A DNA stretch of 6,341 bases from an uncultured Marinilabiliaceae bacterium (GTDB taxonomy: Bacteria > Bacteroidota > Bacteroidia > Bacteroidales > Marinilabiliaceae). The notes under the pieces were generated by a model. It made no database searches. It was not told where the DNA came from and saw nothing but the letters and a program-made list of their open reading frames with translations. How positions within the stretch are numbered: position 1 is the first letter of the stretch; each line of letters begins with the position of its first letter. The stretch is from NCBI GenBank assembly GCA_905235955.1, contig CAJONN010000113.1:1-6341 (forward strand). Reading direction: 5' to 3'. The translations under genes were made by a program, and so were the position numbers. Below, one piece after another: positions 6,251 through 6,341 of the stretch.

Positions 6251-6253
6251 TTG
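6223..6253 (+). promoter_or_regulatory. Promoter for the PadR-family gene
   Basis: TATATTTG at 6246-6253 is a full match to the Bacteroidota minus-7 consensus TAnnTTTG. Nineteen bases upstream lies ATTG (6223-6226), a three-of-four match to the minus-33 TTTG. Transcription would begin near 6260, leaving a leader of about 20 bases before the ATG at 6280. An exact TTTG at 6218-6221 is present but at a longer spacing of 24 bases. This is the best-formed promoter in the window. Confidence 0.6.
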
Positions 6254-6279
6254 CTCCCGTAATCATAAAGCGAATCATT

Positions 6280-6341
6280 ATGAATGTAGATAATAATAAA
6301 TCGCAAATGAGGAAGGGAATGCTCGAATATTGCATTCTGCT
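6280..6341 (+). CDS. PadR-family transcriptional regulator, N-terminal fragment
   Basis: Only the first 20 codons lie in the window; the frame runs off the right edge without a stop. They read MNVDNNKSQ followed by MRKGMLEYCIL. The K-G-x-L-E-x-x-I/V-L pattern is the typical start of the PadR winged-helix DNA-binding domain, and the preceding NVDN-KSQ matches the short leader I know from Bacteroidota members. PadR proteins are small cytoplasmic dimers that usually repress genes for stress or efflux functions, and often their own. It has its own promoter and is separated from gldFG by the palindromic element and about 330 bases, so it starts a new transcription unit. The target genes are presumably downstream and not visible. 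Confidence 0.75.
   Translation, partial: MNVDNNKSQMRKGMLEYCIL

Overview
The window looks like ordinary chromosome from a member of the Bacteroidota, most likely the order Bacteroidales. Four things point there: a GldF/GldG-type ABC transporter component, an LpxB with a non-proteobacterial active-site region, near-consensus TAnnTTTG minus-7 promoter elements, and AT-rich leaders without clear Shine-Dalgarno sequences.

Positions 1-360 carry no convincing gene. They hold a mosaic of short related repeats (recurring agcgaag-like words, an imperfect 29-base direct repeat, and a 22-base copy of a sequence found again downstream of gldFG) and, at the right end, a possible promoter. From about 382 to 5950 five genes run on the + strand with gaps of only 37, 15, 0 and 18 bases, so they are probably one transcription unit: an exported MORN/YwqK-repeat protein, the nucleotidase SurE, a small three-helix membrane protein, lipid-A-disaccharide synthase LpxB, and an 800-residue protein that joins GldF (ABC-2 permease) and GldG (auxiliary subunit) in one chain. 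LpxB makes the lipid A disaccharide and the GldFG protein sits in the inner membrane, so the unit has an envelope flavour. SurE is a housekeeping nucleotidase commonly found beside such genes. The GldA ATPase that would power GldFG is not in the window.

Immediately after the gldFG stop lies a nested inverted repeat of about 110 bases (outer arms 13/13 bases, inner stem 19 pairs with one G-U). It could be a terminator between convergent units, a small dispersed palindromic element, or both. On its far side is a possible 32-codon minus-strand ORF whose stop codon lies inside the right outer arm. The window ends with the promoter and first 20 codons of a PadR-family regulator.

I did not find an evidently new system. 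The points most worth a second look are the GldF-GldG fusion, the palindromic element with its partial copy about 5.8 kb away, the small unnamed membrane protein abutting lpxB, the tiny minus-strand ORF, and inverted repeats around the padR promoter.
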